DNA of 64,000 nucleotides from Brevundimonas vesicularis (GCF_027886425.1 NZ_CP115671.1:1674001-1738000); one strand, 5' to 3'; positions 17,805-27,059 are shown, counted from the stretch's first letter. Program-made: numbers and translations. The notes: generated by a model not told the origin, from the letters alone.

Positions 17805-19831
17805 GCGGCGAGCCCTCCATCTTCTTTGCCGATGTGAATGAGCGTCAGGGGTCCTTCCTGCGGCGCACCTTCGTGCTGGGCGGGGCGACGGCGCTGGGTA
17901 TTACAGCGCTGATCGGAAGGCTGGGTCAGCTGCAGGTCGTTCAGGCTCAGGAATATGCGACCTTGTCGTCGCAGAACCAGTTCAACTTCCGCATGGTCCC
18001 GCCGCCGCGCGGTCTGATCAAGGACCGCAACGGCGTCGTCATCGCCGGCAACCGCCCCAGCTTCCGTGTGCTGGTGGTGCGCGACGAGACCAAGGATCTG
18101 GACCAGACCCTGGACCTTTTGGGACGCCTGCTGCCCGACACGCTGGAGCGCCGTCGCGCGATCATCCGCGACGTCAATGCGGCTTCCAAGTTCAACCCGG
18201 TGCCGGTCAAGAGCGACCTGACCTGGGAGGAGTTCGCCAAGGTCAATCAGTACGCCAACGAACTGCCCGGCGTGATGGTCGATATGAACGAGGCGCGCTA
18301 TTACCCTTTCGGCGGATCGTTCGCCCACGTCATTGGCTATGTGGCCAAGGTGTCCGATCGCGACGTCAAGGCCATCCGGGACAAGGGCGAGCAGCCGCCG
18401 GCTCTGCTGTTCAACCCCAGCTTCCGCATCGGCCGCCAGGGCGTCGAAAAGGCGCTGGATACCTCGCTGCGCGGCGAGCCGGGCGGCAACCGGGTCGAGG
18501 TGGATGCGCGCGGTCGCGTGGTGGCCGAGGATATCGGCGGCTCGCGGCCGGCCGTGCCGGGCAAGGAAGTCATCCTGACACTGGACGCCGATGTTCAGAA
18601 CCGGGCACTGGAGGTGTTTGGCGACGAGTCGGGCGCCTGTGTGGTCATGGATGTGCGCAACGGCGACATCCTGTGCATGATGTCTGCGCCGTCTTTCGAT
18701 CCCAATCTGTTCGTCGGCGGCGTGCCGAGCAAGACCTATCGTGCGTTGGCCGACTATGAGCGCAAGCCGCTGCTGGACAAGACGCTGAACGGCACCTTCC
18801 CGCCGGGTTCGACCTTCAAGCCGACCACGGCCCTGGCTCTGTTGGAAGCTGGGGTCGATCCGAAGCTGACGGTGTTCTGCTCGGGTTCGTATCGGACGGG
18901 CAACCGAACGCAGCGATGCTGGGGGCGGCATGGCACCCAGAACATGCACGACGCGATCAAGAACTCGTGCGACGTCTATTTCTACGCCATGTGCAACCGC
19001 GCGGGCGTGGACAACATCCGCAAGGCGGGGCTGGCGCTGGGCTTCGAGCACGAGTTCGACATCGGCGTCGGCAACCAGCGCAAAGGCCTGTTGCCGTCCA
19101 CGGAATGGAAGGCGCGAACCTTCCCGCGCGATCCGGTCTGGCATCCGGGGGAGACGACCTCTGTGGCGATCGGGCAGGGGGCGATCACGGTGAACGCCCT
19201 GCAGCTGGCCGTCATGACCTCGCGCCTCGCGAACGGGAAGAAGCAGCTTCAACCGCGCCTGATCAAGTCCATCGGCGGCGTCGAACAGCCCAGCGGGGCC
19301 GAGGCCCCGGACCTGCCGTTCGATCCCGCCCACGTCGAATATGTGCGCCAAGGCATGATCGCCGTGGCCAATGACCGATCCGGCACCGCCTATCGCCAGA
19401 GCCAGTTGGGCCTGGGCGACATACAGATGGCCGGCAAGACCGGCACGGCTCAGGTCCGAAACTACGGCTCCGGCTCGCGCAAGAGCAATATCTGGGCGCT
19501 GAAGGACCACAACCTCTTCGTGGCGTTCGCGCCGGTGGATGCGCCGCGATATGCGGTCGCCATCATCGTCGAACACGGGGGCAAGGGCGGAGCGACCGCC
19601 GGCGCGCCTCGCGCGCGTGAGGTGATGCGCACCGTGCTGCTCAAGGATCCGGACATGCGAGCCCGCATCGAACGGCCGCTGCCGCCCGAGCCGACCGGCG
19701 ACGCCATCGTCGAGGACGGCGTGGTCGGCGCCGCGCCCGAGCCCGATGTCGTGGCCCCGCCGCAGCCGAGCCGCCCCGCGCCGTCTGCGACCAGCGGTCC
19801 GCGTCCCTATCTGTCCGAGCCCGGCCGTTGA
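17801..19831 (+). CDS. mrdA: Penicillin-binding protein 2 (elongation transpeptidase)
   Basis: A 676-residue class B PBP that cross-links peptidoglycan during rod elongation. It has an N-terminal membrane anchor (about residues 26-46), a pedestal domain starting PPPRGLIKDRNGVVIAGN, and a transpeptidase domain with the SxxK motif STFK in PPGSTFKPTT, the second motif SCD in KNSCDVYFYAM, and KTG in AGKTGTAQV. The C-terminal 60 residues are Pro-rich. The start and stop overlap mreD and rodA, so stoichiometry is probably set by translational coupling. Confidence 0.96.
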   Translation: MSGEPSIFFADVNERQGSFLRRTFVLGGATALGITALIGRLGQLQVVQAQEYATLSSQNQFNFRMVPPPRGLIKDRNGVVIAGNRPSFRVLVVRDETKDLDQTLDLLGRLLPDTLERRRAIIRDVNAASKFNPVPVKSDLTWEEFAKVNQYANELPGVMVDMNEARYYPFGGSFAHVIGYVAKVSDRDVKAIRDKGEQPPALLFNPSFRIGRQGVEKALDTSLRGEPGGNRVEVDARGRVVAEDIGGSRPAVPGKEVILTLDADVQNRALEVFGDESGACVVMDVRNGDILCMMSAPSFDPNLFVGGVPSKTYRALADYERKPLLDKTLNGTFPPGSTFKPTTALALLEAGVDPKLTVFCSGSYRTGNRTQRCWGRHGTQNMHDAIKNSCDVYFYAMCNRAGVDNIRKAGLALGFEHEFDIGVGNQRKGLLPSTEWKARTFPRDPVWHPGETTSVAIGQGAITVNALQLAVMTSRLANGKKQLQPRLIKSIGGVEQPSGAEAPDLPFDPAHVEYVRQGMIAVANDRSGTAYRQSQLGLGDIQMAGKTGTAQVRNYGSGSRKSNIWALKDHNLFVAFAPVDAPRYAVAIIVEHGGKGGATAGAPRAREVMRTVLLKDPDMRARIERPLPPEPTGDAIVEDGVVGAAPEPDVVAPPQPSRPAPSATSGPRPYLSEPGR

Positions 19832-20982
19832 CCGCGTCGGCCCTTTCACGTCCTGGCGAGCGCGAACGCGTCTCGACCAAGCTGGGCCAGATCGACTGGC
19901 GGCTGACGGCCTTGCTGTGCGTGGTGTCCGGCACCGGGGCCCTGATGCTGTATTCGGTGGCCGGCGGGTCGTGGTCGCCGTGGGCGATGAAGCACCTGAT
20001 CCGGTTCGGCATGTGTCTGGCGCTGATGCTGATGCTGTCCCTGATCAGCATCCGCTACTGGTTTGCTCTGGCCTATCCCATTTACGGGATGGCGCTGTTC
20101 ATGCTGGCGCTGGTGGAGACGCCGCTTGGCTATACGGCGCTGGGCGCCACGCGATGGCTGGATTTGGGCTTCACCCGCATCCAGCCGTCCGAGATCATGA
20201 AGATCGGCGTCGTGCTGGCCTTGGCGCGCTGGTATCACGGGGCCTCGGCCAAGGAGGCGAGCTTCCATTGGAAGCTGATCTTCCCGGTCGGGATCATCGG
20301 CTTGCCGTTCCTGCTGGTCGCGCACCAGCCGGACCTGGGATCGGCCATGCTGATCGGTTTGACGGGCGCGGCGATCATGTTCGTCGCCGGGCTGAGCTGG
20401 CGGATCATCCTGCCGCTGATCATCGCCGCCGCCGTGCTGGTGCCGCCCTATGTGATGTTCGGCATGCACGACTATCAGCGTCACCGGGTGCTGACCTTCC
20501 TGAACCCCGAGGCCGACATGTCGGACAAGGGCTATCAGATCGTGCAGTCCAAGATCGCCATGGGGTCGGGCGGGCCTTTGGGGCGCGGGTTCGGCCTGGG
20601 CAGCCAGAGCCAGCTGGAGTTCCTTCCCGAACGTCAGACCGACTTCATCTTCGCCGCCTTCGCCGAGGAGTTCGGCTTTGTGGGCACCTTTACGCTTCTG
20701 GCCTCCTATGCCGCCATCATCCTGATCTCGCTGAGAATCGCTTCGCTTTCGCACAGCCACTTCGGGCGATTGGCGGCGTCGGGGGTGACGGCGACATTCG
20801 CTCTGTATGTGCTGATCAACGGGGCGATGGTGATGGGGCTGGCGCCGGTCGTGGGCGTGCCGATGCCGCTCTTGTCCTATGGCGGCACGGTGATGCTGAC
20901 CGTCATGATCGGTTTCGGTCTGGTGATGGCGACGCGGGTTCACCGCTACGCCGAACTGCCCAAGGGTCACGGCCTGATCTGA
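19828..20982 (+). CDS. rodA: Rod shape-determining protein RodA (SEDS glycosyltransferase)
   Basis: A 384-residue SEDS-family peptidoglycan polymerase that works with PBP2. About ten transmembrane segments are visible. Conserved SEDS motifs include TRWLDLGFTRIQPSEIMKI, HQPDLGSAML with the catalytic Asp, and FAEEFGFVGT. The TTG start overlaps the mrdA stop (TTGA at 19828-19831). An alternative downstream ATG would remove the first membrane segment, so TTG is kept. A 15-base palindrome covers the stop codon. Confidence 0.95.
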   Translation: MTASALSRPGERERVSTKLGQIDWRLTALLCVVSGTGALMLYSVAGGSWSPWAMKHLIRFGMCLALMLMLSLISIRYWFALAYPIYGMALFMLALVETPLGYTALGATRWLDLGFTRIQPSEIMKIGVVLALARWYHGASAKEASFHWKLIFPVGIIGLPFLLVAHQPDLGSAMLIGLTGAAIMFVAGLSWRIILPLIIAAAVLVPPYVMFGMHDYQRHRVLTFLNPEADMSDKGYQIVQSKIAMGSGGPLGRGFGLGSQSQLEFLPERQTDFIFAAFAEEFGFVGTFTLLASYAAIILISLRIASLSHSHFGRLAASGVTATFALYVLINGAMVMGLAPVVGVPMPLLSYGGTVMLTVMIGFGLVMATRVHRYAELPKGHGLI

Positions 20983-20993
20983 CGTTACGTCAG
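20979..20993. promoter_or_regulatory. 15-base palindrome overlapping the rodA stop (possible operator)
   Basis: CTGACGT-T-ACGTCAG is a perfect seven-base inverted repeat with one central base. It lies about 120 bases upstream of the acyl-CoA dehydrogenase pair and could bind a TetR- or GntR-type regulator of fatty-acid genes. No regulator gene is adjacent. The function is an inference. Confidence 0.35.
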
Positions 20994-21113
20994 CTAGGTG
21001 ATCGGCATTCAGGTTTCGCTTTCTAAGGCGGGGATTTCCTGGATAAGGTCATTCCCAACGATGTCTCGCATCGGTTTCGGCCGGTCAGCGACGCACGCCA
21101 TGGGAGACGAGGA

Positions 21114-22295
21114 ATGACCGATCTGGAGCAATTCCGCGCCGAGACGCGCGCCTGGCTGGAGGCGAACTGCCCGGCCGAATGTCGCGGGCCGATGGCCGAC
21201 GACGAGATGATCTGGGGCGGGCGAAATCCCACCTTCAAGACCCCGGCGCACAAGCTGTGGCTGGATCGGATGGGCGCGCGGGGCTGGACGGCGCCGGAAT
21301 GGCCCAAGGAATACGGCGGAGGCGGCCTCAGCCGGGAGGAGGCCAAGGTGCTGACCTCCGAACTGCGCCGCATCAAGGCCCAGCCGGCCCTGGCCAGTTT
21401 CGGCGTCTGGATGCTGGGCCCGGCGCTGCTGGCCTTTGGGACGGAGGAGCAGAAGAAGCGCTTCCTGCCAGAGATCGTGCGCGGCGAGATCCGCTGGTGC
21501 CAGGGCTATTCCGAACCGGGCGCGGGGTCGGATCTGGCGTCCATTCAGACGCGGGCCGAGGATCAAGGTGACCACTGGATCGTCAACGGCCAGAAGATCT
21601 GGACCTCCTACGCCGACAAGGCCGACTGGATCTTCTGCCTGGTGCGCACGGACCCCGAGGCGCCCAAACATCTGGGCATCAGCTTCGTGCTGTTCGACAT
21701 GAAGACGCCGGGCGTGACGACGCGGCCGATCACCCTGATTTCAGGCAAGTCGCCCTTCTGCGAGACCTTCTTCGACGATGTGCGGGTGGAGAAGGAAAAC
21801 CTGGTCGGGACGCTGAACCGGGGCTGGGACGTGGCCAAATATTTGTTGGCGCACGAGCGGACCATGATCGGCGCGATGGGCGAGGTCGGCGGCGGGCGGC
21901 CGGTGGGGCAGGTGGCGCTGGACGCCATCGGCGCCGATGAGGCGGGGCGTCTGGACGAGCCGATGCTGCGCGCGCGGATCGCGGACCTGGAGATCGACGC
22001 CGCCGCCTTCCGTCTGGCGATGGAGCGGGTCGGCGATCAGGTGAAGGCCAAACAGGCGCATCCGGCCATCGCCTCCATGCTGAAATACTATGGCTCCGAG
22101 CTGAACAAGCGGCGTCATGAGCTGCTGATGGCGGCGGGCGGGGCCGATGCGCTGGAATGGGAGGGCGATCGGTCGCACGACGGCAAGACGGCGCGCGACT
22201 GGCTGCGGACCAAGGCCAACTCCATCGAAGGCGGCACCAGCGAGGTTCAGCTGAACATCATCGCCAAACACCTGCTGCAACTGCCGGGAGCGTGA
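21114..22295 (+). CDS. Acyl-CoA dehydrogenase (first of a pair)
   Basis: A 393-residue FAD flavoenzyme of the acyl-CoA dehydrogenase superfamily. The flavin/substrate loop CQGYSEPGAGSDLAS, the DHWIVNGQKIWTS motif and the C-terminal SIEGGTSEVQLNIIAKHLL are present. It probably oxidises acyl-CoA thioesters, handing electrons to ETF. Only four bases separate it from the second dehydrogenase, an arrangement seen for heteromeric enzymes of steroid or branched-chain degradation (FadE pairs). The start has GGAG/AGGA about seven bases upstream. The substrate cannot be told from sequence. Confidence 0.88.
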   Translation: MTDLEQFRAETRAWLEANCPAECRGPMADDEMIWGGRNPTFKTPAHKLWLDRMGARGWTAPEWPKEYGGGGLSREEAKVLTSELRRIKAQPALASFGVWMLGPALLAFGTEEQKKRFLPEIVRGEIRWCQGYSEPGAGSDLASIQTRAEDQGDHWIVNGQKIWTSYADKADWIFCLVRTDPEAPKHLGISFVLFDMKTPGVTTRPITLISGKSPFCETFFDDVRVEKENLVGTLNRGWDVAKYLLAHERTMIGAMGEVGGGRPVGQVALDAIGADEAGRLDEPMLRARIADLEIDAAAFRLAMERVGDQVKAKQAHPAIASMLKYYGSELNKRRHELLMAAGGADALEWEGDRSHDGKTARDWLRTKANSIEGGTSEVQLNIIAKHLLQLPGA

Positions 22296-22299
22296 GACG

Positions 22300-23418
22300 A
22301 TGCCGCTGATCCTGACCGAAGAACAGACGATGTTGCAGGACGCCGCCGACGGCTTCCTGAACGAACAGGCGCCGATCGCGCATCTAAGGAAGCTGCGGGA
22401 CGAGCGGGACACCGACGGCGTGTCGCGCGACCTGTGGCGGGCCTTTGGCGAGATGGGTTTCGCCGGCGTCATCATTCCCGAGGCGCTGGGCGGCATGGGG
22501 CTGGGCGCGGTCGAGGCCGGGGTGATCGCCGAGAGCCTGGGGCGCACCCTGACGCCGTCGCCGTATCTGGGATCGTCGATCCTGTCGGCCAAGGTGTTGA
22601 TCGACGGCGGATCGCAGGCGCAGCAGGCCTGGCTGCCCAGGATCGCAGCGGGTGGGGCGATCCTGTCGCTGGCGGTGGATGAGGGCGCGAAACACGCGCC
22701 GTCGCGGATCACCACGCGGGCCGAGCGGGCGGGCAACGGCTTCAAGCTGAACGGCGCCAAGGCCTTCGTGCTGGACGGCCATGTGGCCGACGCCCTGATC
22801 GTCGTCGCGACGGCTGAGGAAGGGACGACGCTGTTCCTGGTCGATCCTGCGACGGCTGGCGTCGCGGTCGAGCGCACGGTGATGGTGGACGCGCACAATG
22901 CGGCGCGGATCACGCTGACTGATGTGGCGGTTGACGCCGATGCGGTGATCGGCGCGGTCGGGGGCGGGGAGGCGCTGCTGGACGGCGCACTGAACCTGGG
23001 GCGGGCCTGCGCGGCCTCCAGCCTGACCGGCGCGGGCGATCAGGCGTTCAAGACGACGATGGACTATCTGCGGACGCGAAAACAGTTCGGCAAGCTGATC
23101 GGCGAGTTTCAGGCGTTGCAGCACCGGGCCGCGCATCTGTTCTCGGAGCTGGAGCTGGCGCGCGCGGCGACGATCGGCGCCCAGATCGCCATCGACGAGG
23201 GGCGCGAGGAGGCGCCGCTTGCCGCCTCCATCGCCAAGGCCAAGGCCGGGCGGGTCGCCGAGCTGGCGGTGCAGGAGGCGGTCCAGATGCACGGCGGCGT
23301 CGGCATGACCGACGAGTTCGACGTCGGCCTGTTCATGAAGCGGGTGCGGGTGCTGAACGAACTGCTGGGCGACGCCGGGTTCCACGCCGAACGGGTGGCG
23401 CGGGCGCAAGGGTTCTAG
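22300..23418 (+). CDS. Acyl-CoA dehydrogenase (second of a pair)
   Basis: A 372-residue acyl-CoA dehydrogenase-fold protein that starts four bases after its partner. It shows an N-terminal helical domain, a middle beta domain (GFKLNGAKAFVLDGHVADALIVVA) and a C-terminal domain with YLRTRKQFGKLIGEFQALQHRAA and VQMHGGVGMTDEFDVG. The usual catalytic Glu region is weakly conserved, which is common in the beta subunit of alpha2beta2 FadE heterotetramers. It probably forms one functional unit with the upstream gene. Confidence 0.88.
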   Translation: MPLILTEEQTMLQDAADGFLNEQAPIAHLRKLRDERDTDGVSRDLWRAFGEMGFAGVIIPEALGGMGLGAVEAGVIAESLGRTLTPSPYLGSSILSAKVLIDGGSQAQQAWLPRIAAGGAILSLAVDEGAKHAPSRITTRAERAGNGFKLNGAKAFVLDGHVADALIVVATAEEGTTLFLVDPATAGVAVERTVMVDAHNAARITLTDVAVDADAVIGAVGGGEALLDGALNLGRACAASSLTGAGDQAFKTTMDYLRTRKQFGKLIGEFQALQHRAAHLFSELELARAATIGAQIAIDEGREEAPLAASIAKAKAGRVAELAVQEAVQMHGGVGMTDEFDVGLFMKRVRVLNELLGDAGFHAERVARAQGF

Positions 23419-23426
23419 GGCGGGAT

Positions 23427-24746
23427 TTAGACCGCCTTTTCGCTCCACAGGTCCAGATCCGCCTCGCGGCCGATCAGGGCCAGGCCGGCGGCGATGGATT
23501 CAAACTCGCCGCCCGTCTCGATCCGCTCGGCGCCGAAGCGGTTTTGGAAAAGCGCCCGCACGGCCGGCACGAAGGAGGTGCCGCCGGTCAGGAAGACGCG
23601 GTCGATGGCGTCGGGCGCCAGGCCGCTGCGAGCCATCGCCTGATCCACCGCCCCCTCGATGGCGGCCAGTTCCGGTGCGATCCAGCGTTCGAAATCGGCG
23701 CGGGCGACCGGCTTTTCGATATGGACGCCGCCGGCCTGGAAAAGGAAGGTCGCCTGGTCGTGGGCCGACAGGGCCATCTTCAGCGTGGAGACGGCGCGGT
23801 ACAGGTCATGTCCGTGATTGTCGTCCAGCACCTCGATCAGGCGCTCGATCTTCTCGGGCTCCAGCGCGGTGCGAGCCAGCGCGCGGATGTCGCGCATGTC
23901 GCGCGAGGCGCGCAGCAGGGCCAACTGATCCCAGCGGGCGAAGGCGGAATAATACCGCTGGGGAATAGGCAGTTGCTTGCCGACCGAACTGTACAGCCCG
24001 CCCTTGCCCAGTTCGGGCGACACCAACTGATCGATGATCCGGTAGTCGAAGGCGTCGCCCGCCACGCCGACGCCCGAGCGGGCCAGCGGCGTCGAGCGCA
24101 GGCCGTCGGGCGTATGTTCGAACCGGATGATGGAGAAGTCGCTGGTGCCGCCGCCGAAGTCGGCGACCAGGACCGTGGCGTCCGCCTTCAGCTGGCGCGC
24201 GAAGTAGAAGGCGGCGCCGACCGGCTCGTGCGCATAGCGGATATCGGTAAAGCCCAGCCGCTGGAACGCCGTCTGATAGCGCGACAGGGCCAGGGTCTCG
24301 TCCGGATTGCCGCCCGCAAAGGTGACGGGACGGCCGACGATGACGGCGGGCGGGGCATCAGTCAGTGCGTCGCCGGCATGGTGGCGCAGGCGCAGCAGGA
24401 AGGCGGCCAGCAGATCCTCGAAGGCATAGCGCTTGTTGTCGATCCGGGTCTCGGTGAAGGCGGCGCTGGCGGCGAAGGTCTTGAACGACTGGATGAAGCG
24501 GGTCTCCAGCGGGTCCTCGACATAGGCGGCGATGGCCCAGGGCCCGGCCTCGACCACGCGCTCGGGCGGCTGGCCGTCCACGCCCGGGTGGGTCTGGAAG
24601 CTGAGCGCCGAGCGGAAGGTGGTCGTCTGGCCCTCGACCGCGTCGAAGGTCACGAGATGGGCGAGGCCGTCCGCATCGGTCAGGGCCACGACCGTATTGG
24701 TCGTGCCGAAATCGATCCCGATCGTCATCGGTTTCGTCGCCGTCAT
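23427..24746 (-). CDS. Hsp70 family protein (YegD-like)
   Basis: A 439-residue protein with the nucleotide-binding domain of Hsp70/actin: phosphate 1 IGIDFGTTNTVVALT, phosphate 2 VLVADFGGGTSDFSIIRFE and adenosine motif VFLTGGTSFVPAVRALF. It lacks the substrate-binding beta-sandwich and lid of DnaK, so it is a short YegD-type chaperone-like ATPase of unknown client. It converges with the acyl-CoA dehydrogenase pair (eight bases apart). An internal ATG seven codons downstream is an alternative start. It is the last host gene before the prophage. Confidence 0.88.
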   Translation of the reverse strand: MTATKPMTIGIDFGTTNTVVALTDADGLAHLVTFDAVEGQTTTFRSALSFQTHPGVDGQPPERVVEAGPWAIAAYVEDPLETRFIQSFKTFAASAAFTETRIDNKRYAFEDLLAAFLLRLRHHAGDALTDAPPAVIVGRPVTFAGGNPDETLALSRYQTAFQRLGFTDIRYAHEPVGAAFYFARQLKADATVLVADFGGGTSDFSIIRFEHTPDGLRSTPLARSGVGVAGDAFDYRIIDQLVSPELGKGGLYSSVGKQLPIPQRYYSAFARWDQLALLRASRDMRDIRALARTALEPEKIERLIEVLDDNHGHDLYRAVSTLKMALSAHDQATFLFQAGGVHIEKPVARADFERWIAPELAAIEGAVDQAMARSGLAPDAIDRVFLTGGTSFVPAVRALFQNRFGAERIETGGEFESIAAGLALIGREADLDLWSEKAV

Positions 24747-24819
24747 GGCAGGGCTCCAGGCAGGGGAGCCGGGTTCCTAACGGCAGACGAGGCAATAGCA
24801 AGGGCTAAGCGAGGGATAG

Positions 24820-24842
24820 TGGCGGAAGCGGTGGGATTCGAA
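24820..24842 (-). other. attL: Prophage left attachment site: 3' end of a tRNA gene (probably tRNA-Ser)
   Basis: Read on the minus strand this is TTCGAATCCCACCGCTTCCG followed by CCA: a T-loop, a T-stem 3' strand, an acceptor 3' strand, discriminator G and CCA of a tRNA. A G discriminator fits tRNA-Ser. Upstream on the minus strand the T-stem 5' strand should be GTGGG, but the sequence reads GGGTC and no D or anticodon arm follows, so the gene is only a 3' fragment. This is the pattern left at the end of an element that integrated in a tRNA 3' end. The intact tRNA should lie beyond the right edge of the window. Confidence 0.75.
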
Positions 24843-25025
24843 GACCCCTCCGTGCGCCTCCACGACCCTCCACAGGGCCTGAACTCTAGGCCTTGCGGGC
24901 GCTGAACTTTCTCCACCTATCTCCACTGACATTGCCGGGCATCGGCGACACGAACTTAGGGCGGGACTTAGGGTGGCGACCGATATTGTCGCTGGGCTAT
25001 GTTCTCGTTCCGTTCTGGAGGAGCA

Positions 25026-26219
25026 ATGGCGCGCGAGATCAACAGACTGTCGGCCGTCAAGGTGCGGTCGCTGAAGGAGCCGGGGCTGCATGCCGACGGC
25101 AACGGTCTGTATCTGCGGATTGACCAAACCGGCGCCCGGCGCTGGGTCTTTGTCTTCTACCTTGCCGGCCGCCGTCGGGAGATGGGCCTGGGAAGCCTGG
25201 AGGCCGTTCCACTCAAGGAAGCCCGCGAAGCCCTATCCAAGGCTCGAGACGTGCTCAGGGCAGGGGAGGATCCGATTGCGGCCCGTCGCGCGCCGACAGC
25301 GCCAGCACGGACGCCGTTGTTCAGCGAAGTCGCCGGCGAGCTAATGGATAGCCTGGAGCCGTCGTGGAAGTCGCCGAAGCAGCGCGGGCAGTGGGAGGCA
25401 TCGCTCAAACAGCATGCCCCGGTGATCTGGCGCGCGGAGATCACCGCCGTCGACACGGCTATGATGCTGGAGGCCCTGCAACCGATCTGGCTGTCCATTC
25501 CTGAGACGGCGACCCGACTTCGCGCCCGGATAGAGCGCGTCCTCGACACCGCGAAGGTGAAGGGCCTGCGCCACGGGGAGAACCCCGCCCGCCTGCGAGG
25601 CCACCTCGACGCGCTGCTGCCACGTGTGAAGCGCATCCGCGGTCACCATGCCGCCATGGCCTATGACCGCGTTCCCGCCTTCGTCGAGCAGCTTTCCGGC
25701 CGTCACAGCGAGAGTGCCGACGCCCTGCGTTTCCTGATTTTCACCGGCGTCAGGTCGGGTGAGGTCAGAGGGGCGACGTGGGATGAGATCAGCGGCAACG
25801 TCTGGACGATCCCGGCAGAGCGGATGAAGGCCGGCAAAACACACCGCGTCCCCCTGTCTCACGCCGCGAAGGCCGTACTCGACGCCATTGACCCGATCGA
25901 CCGTACCGGCCTGATCTTCTGCGGCGCCAAGGGCGGCAAGCTGTCAGACATGGCGCTCGCCATGGTCATGCGGAAAATGGGGATCACCGATGCGACCCCT
26001 CACGGATTTCGCTCCAGCTTCCGGGATTGGGCCGGGGACTGCACGACCTATCCGCGAGAGCTGCTGGAGGAGGCTCTGGCCCACAACGTCGGCAATGCGG
26101 TCGAGCGAGCCTATCGGCGGGGAACAGCTTTCGAGAAGCGGCGGGCGCTGATGAGCGATTGGGCCGATCACTGCATGGGCGTCACCCGCGCCGACAACGT
26201 CTATCCGCTGAAGGCATGA
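25026..26219 (+). CDS. int: Prophage tyrosine integrase (P4/DUF4102 type)
   Basis: A 397-residue tyrosine recombinase that integrates and excises the prophage. The N-terminal arm-binding DUF4102 domain is recognised by LHADGNGLYLRIDQTGARRWVF and EMGLGSLEAVPLKEAREAL. The catalytic domain has Arg in FTGVRSGEVRGATWDEI, the HGFRSSFRDWAG box and nucleophile Tyr in GNAVERAYRRGTAFEKRR. ATG 25026 is chosen because GGAGGAG lies three to nine bases upstream; the frame opens 27 bases earlier. Its place 180 bases from a tRNA 3' fragment supports attL. The next gene overlaps its stop (ATGA). Confidence 0.95.
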   Translation: MAREINRLSAVKVRSLKEPGLHADGNGLYLRIDQTGARRWVFVFYLAGRRREMGLGSLEAVPLKEAREALSKARDVLRAGEDPIAARRAPTAPARTPLFSEVAGELMDSLEPSWKSPKQRGQWEASLKQHAPVIWRAEITAVDTAMMLEALQPIWLSIPETATRLRARIERVLDTAKVKGLRHGENPARLRGHLDALLPRVKRIRGHHAAMAYDRVPAFVEQLSGRHSESADALRFLIFTGVRSGEVRGATWDEISGNVWTIPAERMKAGKTHRVPLSHAAKAVLDAIDPIDRTGLIFCGAKGGKLSDMALAMVMRKMGITDATPHGFRSSFRDWAGDCTTYPRELLEEALAHNVGNAVERAYRRGTAFEKRRALMSDWADHCMGVTRADNVYPLKA

Positions 26220-26692
26220 CTCACTATCGGGACGACACGACGCCCGACGACATCCGCCGCGGCGATCAATGCGCTCTGGTCTGCCAATGCGGCAGCCGCG
26301 TCATCCCGGCTTGGGCGAAGTTGCCCCAAGCCCAGCGCTTTACGCCACTGCGGGACATGCGCGCCAAGATGGTCTGCAAGCGATGCGGCAACCGGCCCGA
26401 CGATCGTCATATCCGGACATCAAGGGACGGGCGGGCAGTTGAAGGAGTTTTGGCGATGGCCGCCGGCGAACCGGACCTGACGCTGGAAGAGATAGACGCG
26501 CTGATCGACGAAGCGACGGCGCCGAAGATCCTCATCGTGGCCCACTGGACCTGGTTCTTGATCCAAGAGGCCGGCCGGCACCTGAAGACCCGGAACAACG
26601 GCGGTCTGAACTATCGGGGTCTCGATGTCTGGATCAGCAGCCGAACGCGGATCGGAACGGAGGCCGAGGCCGAATTTCTCGCGGAGTGCTGA
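26216..26692 (+). CDS. Prophage protein with a zinc-ribbon-like motif, unknown function
   Basis: A 158-residue protein that starts inside the integrase stop codon (ATGA), so it is probably translated with it. Residues about 23-60 carry CxC...CxxC spacing (CALVCQCG and MVCKRCGNR), which suggests a zinc ribbon for DNA or protein binding. The C-terminal half (VAHWTWFLIQEAGRHLKTRNN) is not recognised. Its place next to int would fit an excisionase or accessory regulator, but there is no direct evidence for that. Confidence 0.6.
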   Translation: MTHYRDDTTPDDIRRGDQCALVCQCGSRVIPAWAKLPQAQRFTPLRDMRAKMVCKRCGNRPDDRHIRTSRDGRAVEGVLAMAAGEPDLTLEEIDALIDEATAPKILIVAHWTWFLIQEAGRHLKTRNNGGLNYRGLDVWISSRTRIGTEAEAEFLAEC

Positions 26693-26822
26693 AAGACGAA
26701 AAGCCGCCATCCCGAAAGGTGACGGCCTTAGGTCGCGCAACACATGGAACCGGTATCGCAAACGGTCTCGACTCCACAATCGCATAACGCCGTGTCAGGT
26801 TCCGGTTCGGAGGACTGGAGCC

Positions 26823-27059
26823 ATGGCAACACGGAAGACCCTCATAAAATCGCGCGCGGGCGTTCGTCTTCAGCGGATTGAGCGCCTGGCCCGGCAACAG
26901 GTCATGCAATCATCATGGCGGCTATCGACGTTGCGCCAGAACCAGCCGCGCACATTTGCTGACGAGATTGAAGCTGAAGATGCTTTCGATTTGGAGGTCA
27001 TCGCTTCGCTGACCGACCCCATCATCATGGATATGCAGCGGCGTGGGCTGCTCGACTGA
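26823..27059 (+). CDS. Small basic prophage protein, unknown function
   Basis: A 78-residue protein with a strongly basic N-terminal half (RKTLIKSRAGVRLQRIERLARQQ) and an acidic C-terminal half (DEIEAEDAFDLEVIASLTD). The ATG follows GGAG-like sequence, and its stop is directly followed by the ATG of the SRAP gene (TGAATG), so the two are probably cotranscribed. No domain is recognised. The 130 bases before it hold an imperfect GCCGCC/GGTGACGGC hairpin. Confidence 0.5.
   Translation: MATRKTLIKSRAGVRLQRIERLARQQVMQSSWRLSTLRQNQPRTFADEIEAEDAFDLEVIASLTDPIIMDMQRRGLLD

Noticed and set aside
17663..19849. Minus-strand 728-codon frame opposite PBP2
   Set aside because: It is antisense to mrdA, which has all penicillin-binding motifs. 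The reverse frame is rich in His, Arg and Gln without domains.
24800..24920. A complete tRNA gene at the prophage left end
   Set aside because: Only the 3' half matches tRNA. The 5' partner strands of the T-stem and acceptor stem are missing, so this is an att fragment.
26693..26822. A terminator at the imperfect GCCGCC/GGTGACGGC hairpin
   Set aside because: The stem has mismatches, the T-run would serve only the minus strand, and both neighbouring genes are on the plus strand. It was not listed as a feature.
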